64,000 nucleotides of DNA from NCBI RefSeq assembly GCF_026339935.1, contig NZ_JAPEPX010000001.1, positions 3,610,001 through 3,674,000 of the forward strand, in the 5' to 3' direction. A model generated the notes under the pieces. It was not told where the DNA came from, did not search any database, and saw only the letters and a program-made list of their open reading frames with translations. Of the stretch, positions 50,057 to 59,324 are shown piece by piece (the stretch's first letter is position 1; each line of letters begins with the position of its first letter). The position numbers and the translations under genes are program-made. Origin of the DNA: Streptomyces sp. NBC_01551. Lineage in GTDB: Bacteria; Actinomycetota; Actinomycetes; Streptomycetales; Streptomycetaceae.

Positions 50057-52487
50057 CCCCCGTGTCGGCAGCCGCCCCCGGTTCGGCCTCGGGAGTCGTC
50101 CCCGCCTCGGCTCCCGTCGCCGGGGCCTCCGACAGGAGTCGGGTCAGGAGGCGGATCGCGCCGCGTTTGTGCAAGGGGTCGTTGCCGTTGCCGCATTTGG
50201 GGGACTGGATGCAGGACGGGCAGCCGGCCTCGCATTCGCAGGCGGCGATGGCGTCGCGGGTCGCCGTCAGCCAGGCGCGGGCCGTGTGGAAGGCGCGTTC
50301 CGCGAAGCCGGCGCCGCCGGGGTGGCCGTCGTAGACGAAGACGGTCGGGAGCAGGGTGTCGGGGTGCAGCGGGACGGAGACGCCGCCGATGTCCCAGCGG
50401 TCGCAGGTGGCGAACAGCGGGAGCAGGCCGATGGAGGCGTGCTCGGCGGCGTGCAGGGCGCCGCCGAGGATCTCGGGGTTGATCCGGGCCTCGTCGAGCT
50501 GGTCCTCCGTGACCGTCCACCACACGGCCCGGGTGCGCAGGGTGCGCGGCGGCAGGTCGAGCTTCGCCTCGCCGAGCACCTCACCGGTGATCAGCTTGCG
50601 CCGCAGGTACGAGACGACCTGGTTGGTCACCTCGACGGAGCCGAAGCAGAGCCTGCCCTGGCCCCAGGGGATCTCGGAGTCGGTCTCCAGGACGGAGATG
50701 GCGGTGGTGTCGCGGGCGGTGGTGGAGTACGGCGGGCTGGCTTCCTCGACCAGCGCGACCGAGTCCTCCAGGTCGAGGTGCTTCACCAGGTAGGTGCGGC
50801 CCTGGTGGAGGTGGACGGCGCCGTCGTGGACGGAGGTGTGGGCGGCGTCCCCGTCGACCGTGCCGAGCAGCCGCCCGGTGGCGGCCTCGACGATCTGCAC
50901 CGGGCGGCCCCCGCCGCCCCGGATGTCGGTCAGGTCGCAGGCCCGCTCCCGGCGCGTCCAGTGCCAGGCGGTGGCCCGCCGGCGGAGCAGCTTCGCGGCC
51001 TCCAGCTGCGGCAGCAGCTCCCGGGCGGCCGGGCCGAACAGGGTCAGGTCGGCCTCCGTCAGGGGCAGCTCGGCGGCGGCCGCGCACAGGTGCGGGGCCA
51101 GCACGTACGGGTTGTCGGGGTCCAGGACGGTGGCTTCCACGGGCTGCCGGAAGAGCGCGTCGGGGTGGTGGACCAGGTAGGTGTCCAGCGGGTCGTCCCG
51201 GGCGATCAGGATGGCCAGGGCGCCCTGCCCGGAGCGCCCGGCGCGGCCCGCCTGCTGCCACAGGGAGGCCCGGGTGCCCGGGTAGCCGGTGATCAGCACG
51301 GCGTCCAGGCCGGAGACGTCGACGCCGAGCTCCAGCGCGGTCGTCGCGGCCAGGCCGAGCAGCTCGCCGGAGTGCAGGGCCCGCTCCAGGGCCCGGCGCT
51401 CCTCGGGCAGGTAGCCGCCCCGGTAGGCGGCGACACGCCGGGGCAGGGAGCGGTCCACCTCGGCGAGCCGCTCCTGGGTGATCACGGAGATCAGCTCGGC
51501 CCCGCGCCGGGAGCGGACGAAGGCGACCGTCCGGACGCCCTGCACGACGAGGTCGGTCAGCAGGTCGGCCGTCTCGGCGGTGGCGGTGCGGCGCACCGGG
51601 GCGCCCTTCTCGCCGCGCAGCTCGGTCAGCAGCGGCGGCTCCCACAGCGCGAAGACCACTTCGCCGCGCGGCGAGGCGTCGTCGGTGACCTCGGTGACCG
51701 GTACTCCGGTCAGCCGGGACGCCGCGGCGGCCGGGTCGCTCGCGGTGGCGGAGGCCAGCAGGAACACGGGATCGGAGCCGTAGCGGGCGCACAGCCGCCG
51801 CAAGCGGCGCAGCACCTGGGCGACGTGCGAGCCGAATACTCCCCGGTAGGTGTGGCATTCGTCGATGACGACGTACCGCAGGGCCTTCAGGAACGAGGAC
51901 CAGCGGGGGTGGGCCGGCAGGATCCCCCGGTGCAGCATGTCGGGGTTGGTCAGGACGTAGTTGGCGTACTGGCGCACCCATTCGCGTTCTTCGACCGGCG
52001 TGTCCCCGTCGTAGACGGCGGGGCGGACGGCGTTTGCGAGCGGGGCGGCCAGTTCCCGTACGGCGCGCCGCTGGTCGGCCGCGAGGGCCTTGGTGGGGGC
52101 CAGGTACAGGGCGGTGGCGCCGCGCCCGTTGGGGGCCTCGGCGCCGTCCGCGAGGGCCGAGAGCACCGGCGCCAGGTAGGCCAGGGACTTGCCGGAGGCG
52201 GTTCCGGTGGCGACGACCACCGACTCGCCGTCCAGGGCGTGCTCGGCGGCCGCGGCCTGGTGTTCCCACGGATGTTCGATCCCGGCGGCCGTGATGGCGG
52301 CCACGACATCCGTTCGGATGCGGTCGGGCCAGACTGCATGACGACCCGCCCGAGGGGGCAAGTGCTCCGTATGGGTGATGCGCGCAGCCCGCGAAGGCCC
52401 CCGTGAGAGCCGGTCCAGAACGGTTCCCGGGGCGGGTCGGGGGTCCGCTGGTGGCGTGGGCGGACCGGGGCGGTGAGTATTGGCCAT
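50046..52487 (-). CDS. DEAH-box helicase with Zn-Cys cluster (MrfA-like)
   Basis: The 813-residue superfamily-2 helicase has Walker A ATGTASGKSLAYL, motif Ia APTKALAADQ, DECH box VVIDECHTYRG, motif III ASATASDP and motif VI QQAGRAGRSGQGAL, and a C-terminal DUF1998-type zinc cluster CECEAGCPSCIQSPKCGNGN. This matches the MrfA/YprA family involved in repair of mitomycin-type DNA damage in Bacillus. ATG 52487 is used; longer frames exist upstream but lack a ribosome site. The C-terminus is Ala/Glu/Thr-rich and ends in the 24-bp repeat. Divergent from bldG. Confidence 0.92.
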   Translation of the reverse strand: MANTHRPGPPTPPADPRPAPGTVLDRLSRGPSRAARITHTEHLPPRAGRHAVWPDRIRTDVVAAITAAGIEHPWEHQAAAAEHALDGESVVVATGTASGKSLAYLAPVLSALADGAEAPNGRGATALYLAPTKALAADQRRAVRELAAPLANAVRPAVYDGDTPVEEREWVRQYANYVLTNPDMLHRGILPAHPRWSSFLKALRYVVIDECHTYRGVFGSHVAQVLRRLRRLCARYGSDPVFLLASATASDPAAAASRLTGVPVTEVTDDASPRGEVVFALWEPPLLTELRGEKGAPVRRTATAETADLLTDLVVQGVRTVAFVRSRRGAELISVITQERLAEVDRSLPRRVAAYRGGYLPEERRALERALHSGELLGLAATTALELGVDVSGLDAVLITGYPGTRASLWQQAGRAGRSGQGALAILIARDDPLDTYLVHHPDALFRQPVEATVLDPDNPYVLAPHLCAAAAELPLTEADLTLFGPAARELLPQLEAAKLLRRRATAWHWTRRERACDLTDIRGGGGRPVQIVEAATGRLLGTVDGDAAHTSVHDGAVHLHQGRTYLVKHLDLEDSVALVEEASPPYSTTARDTTAISVLETDSEIPWGQGRLCFGSVEVTNQVVSYLRRKLITGEVLGEAKLDLPPRTLRTRAVWWTVTEDQLDEARINPEILGGALHAAEHASIGLLPLFATCDRWDIGGVSVPLHPDTLLPTVFVYDGHPGGAGFAERAFHTARAWLTATRDAIAACECEAGCPSCIQSPKCGNGNDPLHKRGAIRLLTRLLSEAPATGAEAGTTPEAEPGAAADTGAGA

Positions 52488-52649
52488 TGGAACCGAGTGT
52501 GTCACTGGCGTGCGGGACAATGGTCCCAAGGCGTCGTGCGCGCCTGCCGGTAAGTGATTGAATGCCATCGCGGCAGCCAATCCCTCGCCTACCTTCGGGT
52601 GGGGAGGCCCCTGGGGGGCGCCGCTCGATAGCAAGGTGCTGGAGGATCC

Positions 52650-52991
52650 GTGGACCTGTCCCTGTCGACTCGCACTGTCGGCGACCGTACGGTCGTGGAG
52701 GTCGGTGGCGAGATTGATGTGTATACCGCGCCCAAGCTGCGCGAGCAGTTGGTCGAGTTGGTGAACGACGGCAGCTACCACCTGGTTGTCGACATGGAGC
52801 GAGTGGACTTCCTCGACTCCACCGGCCTCGGTGTGCTCGTGGGAGGCCTCAAGCGCGTCCGCGCGCACGAGGGCTCACTGCGTCTGGTGTGCAACCAGGA
52901 GCGCATCCTGAAGATCTTCCGCATCACCGGTCTGACCAAGGTCTTCCCGATCCACACCACGGTGGAAGACGCCGTCAACGCCACCGACTGA
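52650..52991 (+). CDS. bldG: anti-anti-sigma factor BldG
   Basis: The 113-residue STAS-domain protein is of SpoIIAA type, with phosphorylatable Ser57 in [18 protein letters not shown]. The sequence matches Streptomyces BldG, required for aerial hyphae and antibiotic production. GTG 52650 has GGAGG 4 nt upstream. It is followed by a hairpin (53011-53046) and the kinase gene. In S. coelicolor bldG is transcribed both alone and with the downstream gene (established knowledge). Confidence 0.95.
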   Translation: MDLSLSTRTVGDRTVVEVGGEIDVYTAPKLREQLVELVNDGSYHLVVDMERVDFLDSTGLGVLVGGLKRVRAHEGSLRLVCNQERILKIFRITGLTKVFPIHTTVEDAVNATD

Positions 52992-53010
52992 CGGCTCCTG
53001 TCCGTAGGAG

Positions 53011-53046
53011 CAGGGGCACCGGACCGTCGGTCGGTCCGTGCCCCTG
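53011..53046 (+). terminator. intercistronic hairpin between bldG and kinase gene
   Basis: CAGGGGCAC/GTGCCCCTG and GGACCG/CGGTCC form a stem of 15 pairs with one bulged C. There is no T tract. It could cause partial termination, consistent with mono- and bicistronic bldG mRNAs. Confidence 0.7.
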
Positions 53047-53079
53047 TCAAGGCACGCCCGTAGTCCGAGGGGGACGCGC

Positions 53080-53508
53080 ATGGCCACCGTTGAACTGCGC
53101 TTCAGCGCCCAGCCCGAACACGTCCGGACGGCCCGCCTGGTCGCGGCCGCCGTGGCGCGCCGGGCCGGCGTCGAGGAGGCCCTGCTCGACGAGGTCCGCC
53201 TCGCCGTGGGCGAGGCCTGCTCGCGTGCCGTCGGACTGCATCGCGTCAACGGACTGCTCGCGCCCGTCCGGGTGGTGCTGACCGAGGAGGAGAAGACCTT
53301 CTCCATCGAGGTCGCAGACGAGGTGCCCGGCCCGGCGGATGCCGTGCCGGGTATCGCCGCCGCCCTGGACCCGGACAACGACGGCGAGGACGAGATGGGC
53401 CTCGCGGTCATCAGCGGGCTCGTCGACGACGTCGAAGTGACCACCGGAGCGTCGGGTGGGACCATCAGGATGAGCTGGCCCGTGTCCGGCGCGACCGACC
53501 TCGACTAG
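53080..53508 (+). CDS. anti-sigma-factor-type ATP-binding protein (BldG partner)
   Basis: The 142-residue GHKL-fold protein is of RsbW/SpoIIAB type, with the N-box-like LLDEVRLAVGEACSRAV and a GLAVISGLVDDVEV G-box region that is shorter than in active kinases. ATG 53080 follows GAGGGGGA. Located directly after bldG, it is the homologue of SCO3548 that binds BldG (from memory). Whether it still phosphorylates BldG cannot be settled here. Confidence 0.88.
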   Translation: MATVELRFSAQPEHVRTARLVAAAVARRAGVEEALLDEVRLAVGEACSRAVGLHRVNGLLAPVRVVLTEEEKTFSIEVADEVPGPADAVPGIAAALDPDNDGEDEMGLAVISGLVDDVEVTTGASGGTIRMSWPVSGATDLD

Positions 53509-53550
53509 CCCCTCCACGCCCGCGGGGCGAGAGCGGGAGGCGGGCACTTC

Positions 53551-53654
53551 GGCGTGCCCGCGCGTCTGGGCGTGCCCGCGCGTCTGGGCGTGCCCGCGCG
53601 TCTGGGCGTGCCCGCGCGTCTGGGCGTGCCCGCGCGTCTCGGCATGCCCGCGCC
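53551..53654. repeat. 18-bp tandem repeat, 5 full copies plus one partial
   Basis: GGCGTGCCCGCGCGTCTG starts at 53551, 53569, 53587, 53605 and 53623 (last base differs), with a degenerate sixth copy at 53641. Confidence 0.92.
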
Positions 53655-53697
53655 CGTTCCCGACGCGCACTCGTCTGAACTTCTTTTGATCTTATTC

Positions 53698-53730
53698 AAG
53701 GCCCTGTCGACTACCGTCGAGCAGGGCCTT
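53698..53730 (+). terminator. Rho-independent terminator of the bldG operon
   Basis: AAGGCCCTG pairs with CAGGGCCTT, with inner TCGAC/GTCGA, and is followed by TTCTCG; the stem itself ends in TT, giving TTTTCT. Confidence 0.88.
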
Positions 53731-53787
53731 TTCTCGTGCTCCCGCGCGCCCCTTCCCGGGAATTGATCAAGCGTCAATGCTTTTGCC

Positions 53788-53812
53788 CCATTACCACTTT
53801 CGAGGGTAATGG
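53788..53812. promoter_or_regulatory. inverted repeat upstream of hppA
   Basis: CCATTACC and GGTAATGG are a perfect 8-bp inverted repeat separated by 9 bp, about 125 bp upstream of hppA. It is a candidate operator, unassigned. Confidence 0.45.
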
Positions 53813-53935
53813 AGTGACGGGATCTATTGGTGAGGAGCAAGAGCAGGCCAATTCCGTTTCCCGCGTACTGTTTTGATCAGGGCGCGCTCCCTACAATCCG
53901 TCCACATCTTGAGCTCATCACGTCAAGGAGGACGA

Positions 53936-56344
53936 ATGACGGGGCTCTTCACCCCCAACGCGCCGATCGGCACTTCCGATCTGGCAGCCGCTGTACTCAC
54001 CGATGACAATCGGCTCATCGTGATCGTCATTGCGGCGGTCGCACTCGCCGCGCTCGTCGTCGCGCAGATCCTGGTCCGCCAGGTGCTCGCCGCCGACGAG
54101 GGAACCGATGCGATGAAGAAGATCGCCGCGGCCGTCCAGGAAGGCGCCAACGCCTACCTCGGTCGGCAGCTGCGCACCCTCGGCATCTTCGCCGTCGTGG
54201 TGTTCTTCCTGCTCTTCCTGCTCCCCGCCGACGACTGGACGCAGCGGGCCGGCCGGTCCGCCTTCTTCCTCGTCGGCGCCCTCTTCTCCGCCGCCACCGG
54301 CTACATCGGCATGCGGCTGGCGGTCCGCGCCAACGTCCGCGTCGCCGCCGCGGCGCGCGAGGCCACCCCCGCCGAGGGCGAACCCGCCAAGGACCTGACC
54401 GACGTGTCGCACAAGGCGATGAAGATCGCCTTCCGCACGGGCGGCGTGGTCGGCATGTTCACCGTCGGCCTCGGCCTGCTCGGCGCCTCCTGCGTCGTCC
54501 TGGTCTACGCCGCCGACGCCCCGAAGGTGCTGGAGGGCTTCGGCCTCGGCGCCGCGCTGATCGCGATGTTCATGCGTGTCGGCGGCGGCATCTTCACCAA
54601 GGCCGCCGACGTCGGCGCCGACCTGGTCGGCAAGGTCGAGCAGGGCATTCCGGAGGACGATCCGCGCAATGCCGCGACCATCGCCGACAATGTGGGCGAC
54701 AACGTCGGCGACTGCGCCGGAATGGCGGCCGACCTCTTCGAGTCGTACGCCGTCACGCTCGTGGCCGCGCTCATCCTCGGCAAGGCCGCCTTCGGCGACC
54801 TCGGTCTCGCGTTCCCGCTGATCGTCCCCGCGATCGGCGTCATCACCGCCATGATCGGCATCTTCGCGGTCTCCCCGCGCCGCTCCGACCGCAGCGGAAT
54901 GACCGCGATCAACCGCGGCTTCTTCATCTCCGCCGTGATCTCCCTGGCGCTGGTCGCGATCGCCGTCTACGCCTACCTGCCGGCCACCTACAAGGAGCTC
55001 GTCGGCGTCGAGGACGCCGCGATCGCCAACCACTCCGGTGACCCGCGCGTCCTGGCCGTCGTCGCCGTCGCCATCGGCATCGTGCTCGCCGCCCTGATCC
55101 AGCAGCTGACCGGCTACTTCACCGAGACCAACCGCCGTCCCGTCCGGGACATCGGCAAGTCCTCCCTGACCGGCGCGGCCACCGTCGTCCTCGCCGGCAT
55201 CTCGGTCGGCCTGGAGTCCGCCGTCTACACCGCGCTGCTCATCGGCCTCGGCGTCTACGGAGCGTTCCTGCTCGGCGGCACCTCGATCATGCTGGCGCTG
55301 TTCGCGGTGGCCCTGGCCGGCACCGGCCTGCTCACCACCGTCGGCGTCATCGTCGCCATGGACACCTTCGGCCCCGTCTCCGACAACGCCCAGGGCATCG
55401 CCGAGATGTCCGGCGACGTCGAGGGCGCCGGAGCGCAGGTCCTGACCGACCTGGACGCGGTCGGCAACACCACCAAGGCCATCACCAAGGGCATCGCGAT
55501 CGCCACCGCCGTGCTCGCCGCGGCCGCGCTCTTCGGCTCGTACAACGACGCCATCGCGAACGCGGTCAAGGAAGTCGGTGCCAAGGCGGGCGAGATGAAC
55601 CTCAGCCTGGACATCGCCCAGCCCAACAACCTGGTCGGCCTGATCCTGGGCGCGGCGGTCGTGTTCCTGTTCTCCGGCCTCGCCATCAACGCCGTCTCCC
55701 GCTCCGCGGGCGCCGTCGTCTACGAGGTGCGCCGCCAGTTCCGCGAGCACCCCGGGATCATGGACTACACCGAGAAGCCCGAGTACGGGCGCGTCGTGGA
55801 CATCTGCACCAAGGACGCGCTGCGCGAGCTCGCCACGCCCGGTCTGCTCGCCGTGCTCACCCCGATCGCCGTCGGCTTCTCGCTCGGCGTCGGCGCGCTC
55901 GGCTCGTTCCTCGCGGGCGCCATCGGCACCGGCACCCTGATGGCGGTCTTCCTCGCCAACTCCGGCGGCGCGTGGGACAACGCGAAGAAGCTCGTCGAGG
56001 ACGGCCACCACGGCGGCAAGGGCAGCGAGGCCCACGCCGCGACCGTCATCGGCGACACCGTCGGCGACCCGTTCAAGGACACCGCGGGCCCCGCGATCAA
56101 CCCGCTGCTCAAGGTCATGAACCTGGTGGCGCTGCTGATCGCCCCGGCCGTCGTGCAGTTCAGCTACGGCGCGGACGCCAGCGCGACCGTACGGGCGATC
56201 GTCGCCGTCATCGCCATCGCCGTCATCGTCGGCGCGGTCTACGTCTCCAAGCGCCGCGGCATCGCGGTCGGGGACGACGCCGAGGGCGAGGGCGCCACGG
56301 CGGAGCGGGTGGCGGGACCGGCCGACCCGGCGGTGGTTTCCTGA
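53936..56344 (+). CDS. hppA: K+-insensitive-type membrane H+-translocating pyrophosphatase
   Basis: The 802-residue integral membrane pump couples PPi hydrolysis to H+ export and has about 16 helices. Key motifs are GGGIFTKAADVGADLVGKVEQGIPEDDPRNAATIADNVGDNVGDCAGMAADLFES, TGYFTETNRRPV, and the second acidic motif GGAWDNAKKLVEDGHHGGKGSEAHAATVIGDTVGDPFKDTAGPAINPLLK; substrate Lys/Asp residues are intact. The Lys in NTTKAITKG indicates the K+-independent H+-pumping subfamily. ATG 53936 has AAGGAGG upstream. The C-terminus has a short acidic extension. Confidence 0.96.
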   Translation: MTGLFTPNAPIGTSDLAAAVLTDDNRLIVIVIAAVALAALVVAQILVRQVLAADEGTDAMKKIAAAVQEGANAYLGRQLRTLGIFAVVVFFLLFLLPADDWTQRAGRSAFFLVGALFSAATGYIGMRLAVRANVRVAAAAREATPAEGEPAKDLTDVSHKAMKIAFRTGGVVGMFTVGLGLLGASCVVLVYAADAPKVLEGFGLGAALIAMFMRVGGGIFTKAADVGADLVGKVEQGIPEDDPRNAATIADNVGDNVGDCAGMAADLFESYAVTLVAALILGKAAFGDLGLAFPLIVPAIGVITAMIGIFAVSPRRSDRSGMTAINRGFFISAVISLALVAIAVYAYLPATYKELVGVEDAAIANHSGDPRVLAVVAVAIGIVLAALIQQLTGYFTETNRRPVRDIGKSSLTGAATVVLAGISVGLESAVYTALLIGLGVYGAFLLGGTSIMLALFAVALAGTGLLTTVGVIVAMDTFGPVSDNAQGIAEMSGDVEGAGAQVLTDLDAVGNTTKAITKGIAIATAVLAAAALFGSYNDAIANAVKEVGAKAGEMNLSLDIAQPNNLVGLILGAAVVFLFSGLAINAVSRSAGAVVYEVRRQFREHPGIMDYTEKPEYGRVVDICTKDALRELATPGLLAVLTPIAVGFSLGVGALGSFLAGAIGTGTLMAVFLANSGGAWDNAKKLVEDGHHGGKGSEAHAATVIGDTVGDPFKDTAGPAINPLLKVMNLVALLIAPAVVQFSYGADASATVRAIVAVIAIAVIVGAVYVSKRRGIAVGDDAEGEGATAERVAGPADPAVVS

Positions 56345-56482
56345 CCGTAGGGCCACCGGCTCGAAGGTACGACCGAACGGCGGACAGGCGGCGCGGACTG
56401 ACGCGCCGTCTGTCCGCCTTTCCGCATGGCCCGATCGAGGGCGTGTATCTTCCGGCCGAGAGCCTTCGAAGGGACCAACCCG

Positions 56483-57046
56483 GTGAACAAGAAGATTGCG
56501 GCCGCAGTGTCCGGCGGCGCGGTGCTGATGCTCGTCCTGTCCGGGTGCGGCGGGGACGACAACGACAAGAAGGCCGATGCCTGGGCCAAGAAGGTCTGCG
56601 ACGCCTGGCAGCCCGAGCTGAAGAAGATCGAGGCAGCAAACGCGGACATCAAGCGCGTGTCCTCGGAGAGCAACAAGCCCGAGGAGGTCCAGAAGACGGA
56701 CTCCGAGGCCTTCCAGACCATGTCCGACTCGTACAAGGCGATGGGCGCCGCGCTGACGGGGGCGGGGGTGCCGCCGGCCAAGGAGGGCCAGGCGACCCAG
56801 GACGCCGCCGTGAAGGGCTTCGAGGAGACGTCCAAGGGCTACGCGGAGCTGAAGGTCAAGGTCGACGCCCTCGACGTCAAGGACCAGAACAAGTTCGCCG
56901 AGGGGCTCAAGGAGGTGGCCAACGGCCTCGCCGAGGCCACCAAGGGCGGCGAGCAGGCGCTCGACAAGCTCAAGGCGGGCGGCCTCGACAAGGTGATGAA
57001 CAGCCAGAAGGGCTGCCAGGTCACCGTGGTGGCCTCGCCGCAGTAG
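56483..57046 (+). CDS. small secreted lipoprotein
   Basis: The 187-residue protein has signal MNKKIAAAVSGGAVLMLVLSGC (lipobox LSGC) and then a helical, Lys/Glu/Ala-rich domain (KKVCDAWQPELKKIEAANADIKR, GYAELKVKVDALDVKDQNKFAEGLKEVANGLAEAT) with two cysteines that could pair (KVCDAW and KGCQVT). GTG 56483 fixes the signal peptide. Function unknown; conserved next to hppA in Streptomyces from memory. Confidence 0.85.
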   Translation: MNKKIAAAVSGGAVLMLVLSGCGGDDNDKKADAWAKKVCDAWQPELKKIEAANADIKRVSSESNKPEEVQKTDSEAFQTMSDSYKAMGAALTGAGVPPAKEGQATQDAAVKGFEETSKGYAELKVKVDALDVKDQNKFAEGLKEVANGLAEATKGGEQALDKLKAGGLDKVMNSQKGCQVTVVASPQ

Positions 57047-57230
57047 CCGACGGCCGCGGCGGCACGCCGCCGACCGGAGCGGGCGGTACGTCGACCAGGG
57101 TGGCCGGGGTCCCCAGCGGACTCTGCGCCGCCCTGACGCGTACCCGGGGCCCGAGGGGCGTCCCGTACGCGGCGGCGGGCGCGGCGTGGAGGGCGCACCG
57201 ATTCCCCGGGCCAGCGGACACAATGGACGG

Positions 57231-58757
57231 GTGAGTACCACCAGCCTCCCCTCGCCCGAACACGCCCGCGAACTCCGCGGAGCCCTGCTCGCCGCCGGCT
57301 TCACCGCCGACGGGCTGCTCGACCTGCTCGGCGCCCCCGCCTACGCCGCCCTGGCCCGCAGCGAGACGGTCCCCGCCCTGCGCGCCACGCGCGGCGGCGG
57401 AGACGGCCCGCTCGCGACGCTGGTCCGGCTCTTCCTGCTCCAGCAGCCCGCCGCGTACGCGCACGCCGAGGGCGCCCTGCCCGTGGAGGCCGCGCTCGCC
57501 GACGGCTGGCTGCGGCGCGAGGGCGACGTGGTGCACGCCACCGTGGACGTACGCCCGTACGGCGGCCCCGACGGCGAGGACTGGTTCATCGTCTCGGACC
57601 TCGGCTGCGCCGTCGGCGGGGCCGGCGGGATCGGGCGCCGCGAGGAGGGGGTGGTCCTCGGCGTCGGCGGCGCCTCCACCACCCTGGCCGGGATCACCGT
57701 CCGCGTGCCGGTCGCCACCGCGCTGGACCTCGGCACCGGATCCGGCATCCAGGCCCTGCACGCCGCCCAGCACGCCACCCGGGTCACCGCCACCGACGTC
57801 AACCCCAGGGCCCTGGAATTCACCCGTCTGACGCTGGCGCTGTCCGGGGCGCCCGAGGCCGAGCTGCTCGCCGGGTCGCTCTTCGAGCCCGTCGGCGACG
57901 CGACGTACGACCTCATCGTGTCCAACCCGCCCTTCGTGATCTCGCCCGGCGCCCGGCTGACGTACCGGGACGGCGGCATGGGCGGCGACGACCTGTGCCG
58001 GACCCTGGTCCAGGAGGCCGGCGCGCACCTCAACCCCGGCGGGTACGCACAGTTCCTCGGCAACTGGCAGCACGTGGAGGGCGAGGACTGGCACGACCGG
58101 GTCCGCTCCTGGGTGCCGCGCGGCTGTGACGCGTGGATCGTGCAGCGTGACGTGCAGGACGTGACGCAGTACGCGGAACTGTGGCTGCGCGACGCGGGCG
58201 ACCACCGGGCCGACCCGGCCGAGTACGAGCGGCACTACGAGGACTGGCTGGACGAGTTCGAGGCCCGCGGGACCAAGGCGGTCGGATTCGGCTGGATCAC
58301 GCTGCGCCGCACCGACGCGCCCGAGCCCTCGATCGTCGTCGAGGAGTGGCCGCACTCGGTGGAGCAGCCGCTCGGCGACGCGGTGCTGGCCCACTTCGCC
58401 CGGCAGGACTACCTGCGCGCCCACGACGACGCCGCCCTGCTGGCCGGCCACTTCATGCTGGCCGCCGAGGTGATCCAGGAGCAGGTCGGCGCGCCCGGCG
58501 CGGAGGACCCGGAGCACGTGGTGCTCCGGCAGAACCGCGGCATGCGGCGCGCGACCAAGGTCGACACGGTCGGGGCGGGATTCGCCGGAGTGTGCGACGG
58601 CTCACTCAGCGCGGGCCGGATCCTGGACGCGATCGCGCAGCTGATGCAGGAGGATCCGGTGGTCCTGCGCGACCGGACCCCGGAGGCGATCCGGATGCTG
58701 GTGGAGCAGGGTTTCCTGGAGCCCGTGACCGGACCGGCGGGCCGGTCCGCCCCGTGA
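57231..58757 (+). CDS. SAM-dependent methyltransferase (NPPF type)
   Basis: The 508-residue protein has an N-terminal helical domain of about 150 residues, then motif I ALDLGTGSGIQALHAAQHATRVTATDVN and motif IV IVSNPPFVIS, as in PrmC/HemK and RsmC enzymes, followed by a C-terminal DNA/RNA-binding-like region. The NPPF motif points to methylation of an amide or exocyclic amine nitrogen. GTG 57231 lies 6 nt after CACAAT, so a leaderless mRNA is likely. Target unknown. Confidence 0.88.
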   Translation: MSTTSLPSPEHARELRGALLAAGFTADGLLDLLGAPAYAALARSETVPALRATRGGGDGPLATLVRLFLLQQPAAYAHAEGALPVEAALADGWLRREGDVVHATVDVRPYGGPDGEDWFIVSDLGCAVGGAGGIGRREEGVVLGVGGASTTLAGITVRVPVATALDLGTGSGIQALHAAQHATRVTATDVNPRALEFTRLTLALSGAPEAELLAGSLFEPVGDATYDLIVSNPPFVISPGARLTYRDGGMGGDDLCRTLVQEAGAHLNPGGYAQFLGNWQHVEGEDWHDRVRSWVPRGCDAWIVQRDVQDVTQYAELWLRDAGDHRADPAEYERHYEDWLDEFEARGTKAVGFGWITLRRTDAPEPSIVVEEWPHSVEQPLGDAVLAHFARQDYLRAHDDAALLAGHFMLAAEVIQEQVGAPGAEDPEHVVLRQNRGMRRATKVDTVGAGFAGVCDGSLSAGRILDAIAQLMQEDPVVLRDRTPEAIRMLVEQGFLEPVTGPAGRSAP

Positions 58758-58859
58758 TGTAACCCACGGTTCACCCCCCGTTACCCGGAGGCTGTCAGGC
58801 TCTTCGGCAGGCGGGATCCGGGGGGATCCCGGGAGTGGCTCAGGGGCAAGGGGAGCAGC

Positions 58860-59057
58860 GTGGAAACCGGTCCGGCGATGTTCGCGGCGGCCGTGTTCCT
58901 GCTGTTCGGAGCCGCTCTGCTGGCCTGGACGGGGGCGCGCGTCCTGCACCGCGCGCCGGTCGCCGAAGGCGTGCGCCCCGTCGTGGCCGTCCCGCTGGCC
59001 GTACTGGCCGGCGGGACCGCCCTGGCCCTCGGGGTCTGGTGCCTCACACGGCTGTGA
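58860..59057 (+). CDS. small two-helix membrane protein
   Basis: The 65-residue protein has two hydrophobic helices (FAAAVFLLFGAALLAWTGARVL; PVVAVPLAVLAGGTALALGVWCL). GTG 58860 has GGGGAG 4 nt upstream. I do not recognise it; it sits between the methyltransferase and topA. Confidence 0.7.
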   Translation: METGPAMFAAAVFLLFGAALLAWTGARVLHRAPVAEGVRPVVAVPLAVLAGGTALALGVWCLTRL

Positions 59058-59242
59058 CGCGGCCGTACCCGTCGGCGTGAACACGGAGGTCATCCGGGAC
59101 CTCGGGGGCCCTTCCGGAGCGGGGCCAGACGGCCCTTTGTGCACTCGGCCCGGTGATCGGGACGGGCCCGGCACGGTATCCGGGCGGCAGAAATGGCACT
59201 TGTCGGGTTACCGTTCGAGTGGCCGTTGCGGGCTTGTGCCGT

Positions 59243-59272
59243 TTGACACGGGGGCGGGTTGTACCGTCACAC
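59243..59272 (+). promoter_or_regulatory. candidate topA promoter
   Basis: TTGACA at 59243-59248 is a perfect -35 hexamer, about 75 bp upstream of topA. No good -10 is at the standard spacing (GTCACA after 17 bp, TACCGT after 13), so the exact promoter is uncertain. Confidence 0.4.
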
Positions 59273-59324
59273 TCCGCAGCGTCGCCGTACTGCGACCGAG
59301 TGCCGACCGGAGAGAAGAGCCAAG

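Larger units (their letters stand above)
53509..53935. other. intergenic region with 18-bp repeat, terminator and hppA promoter region
   Basis: No gene is supported. It contains the tandem repeat (53551-53654), a T-tailed terminator, an inverted repeat and the probable hppA promoter with a TACAAT box at 53892-53897. Confidence 0.6.

Noticed and set aside
50565..52269. Long alternative minus-strand frame inside the helicase region and similar frames over tad, acs and topA
   Set aside because: Arg/Gly/Pro-rich out-of-frame shadows, typical of high-GC DNA, lacking starts and domains.
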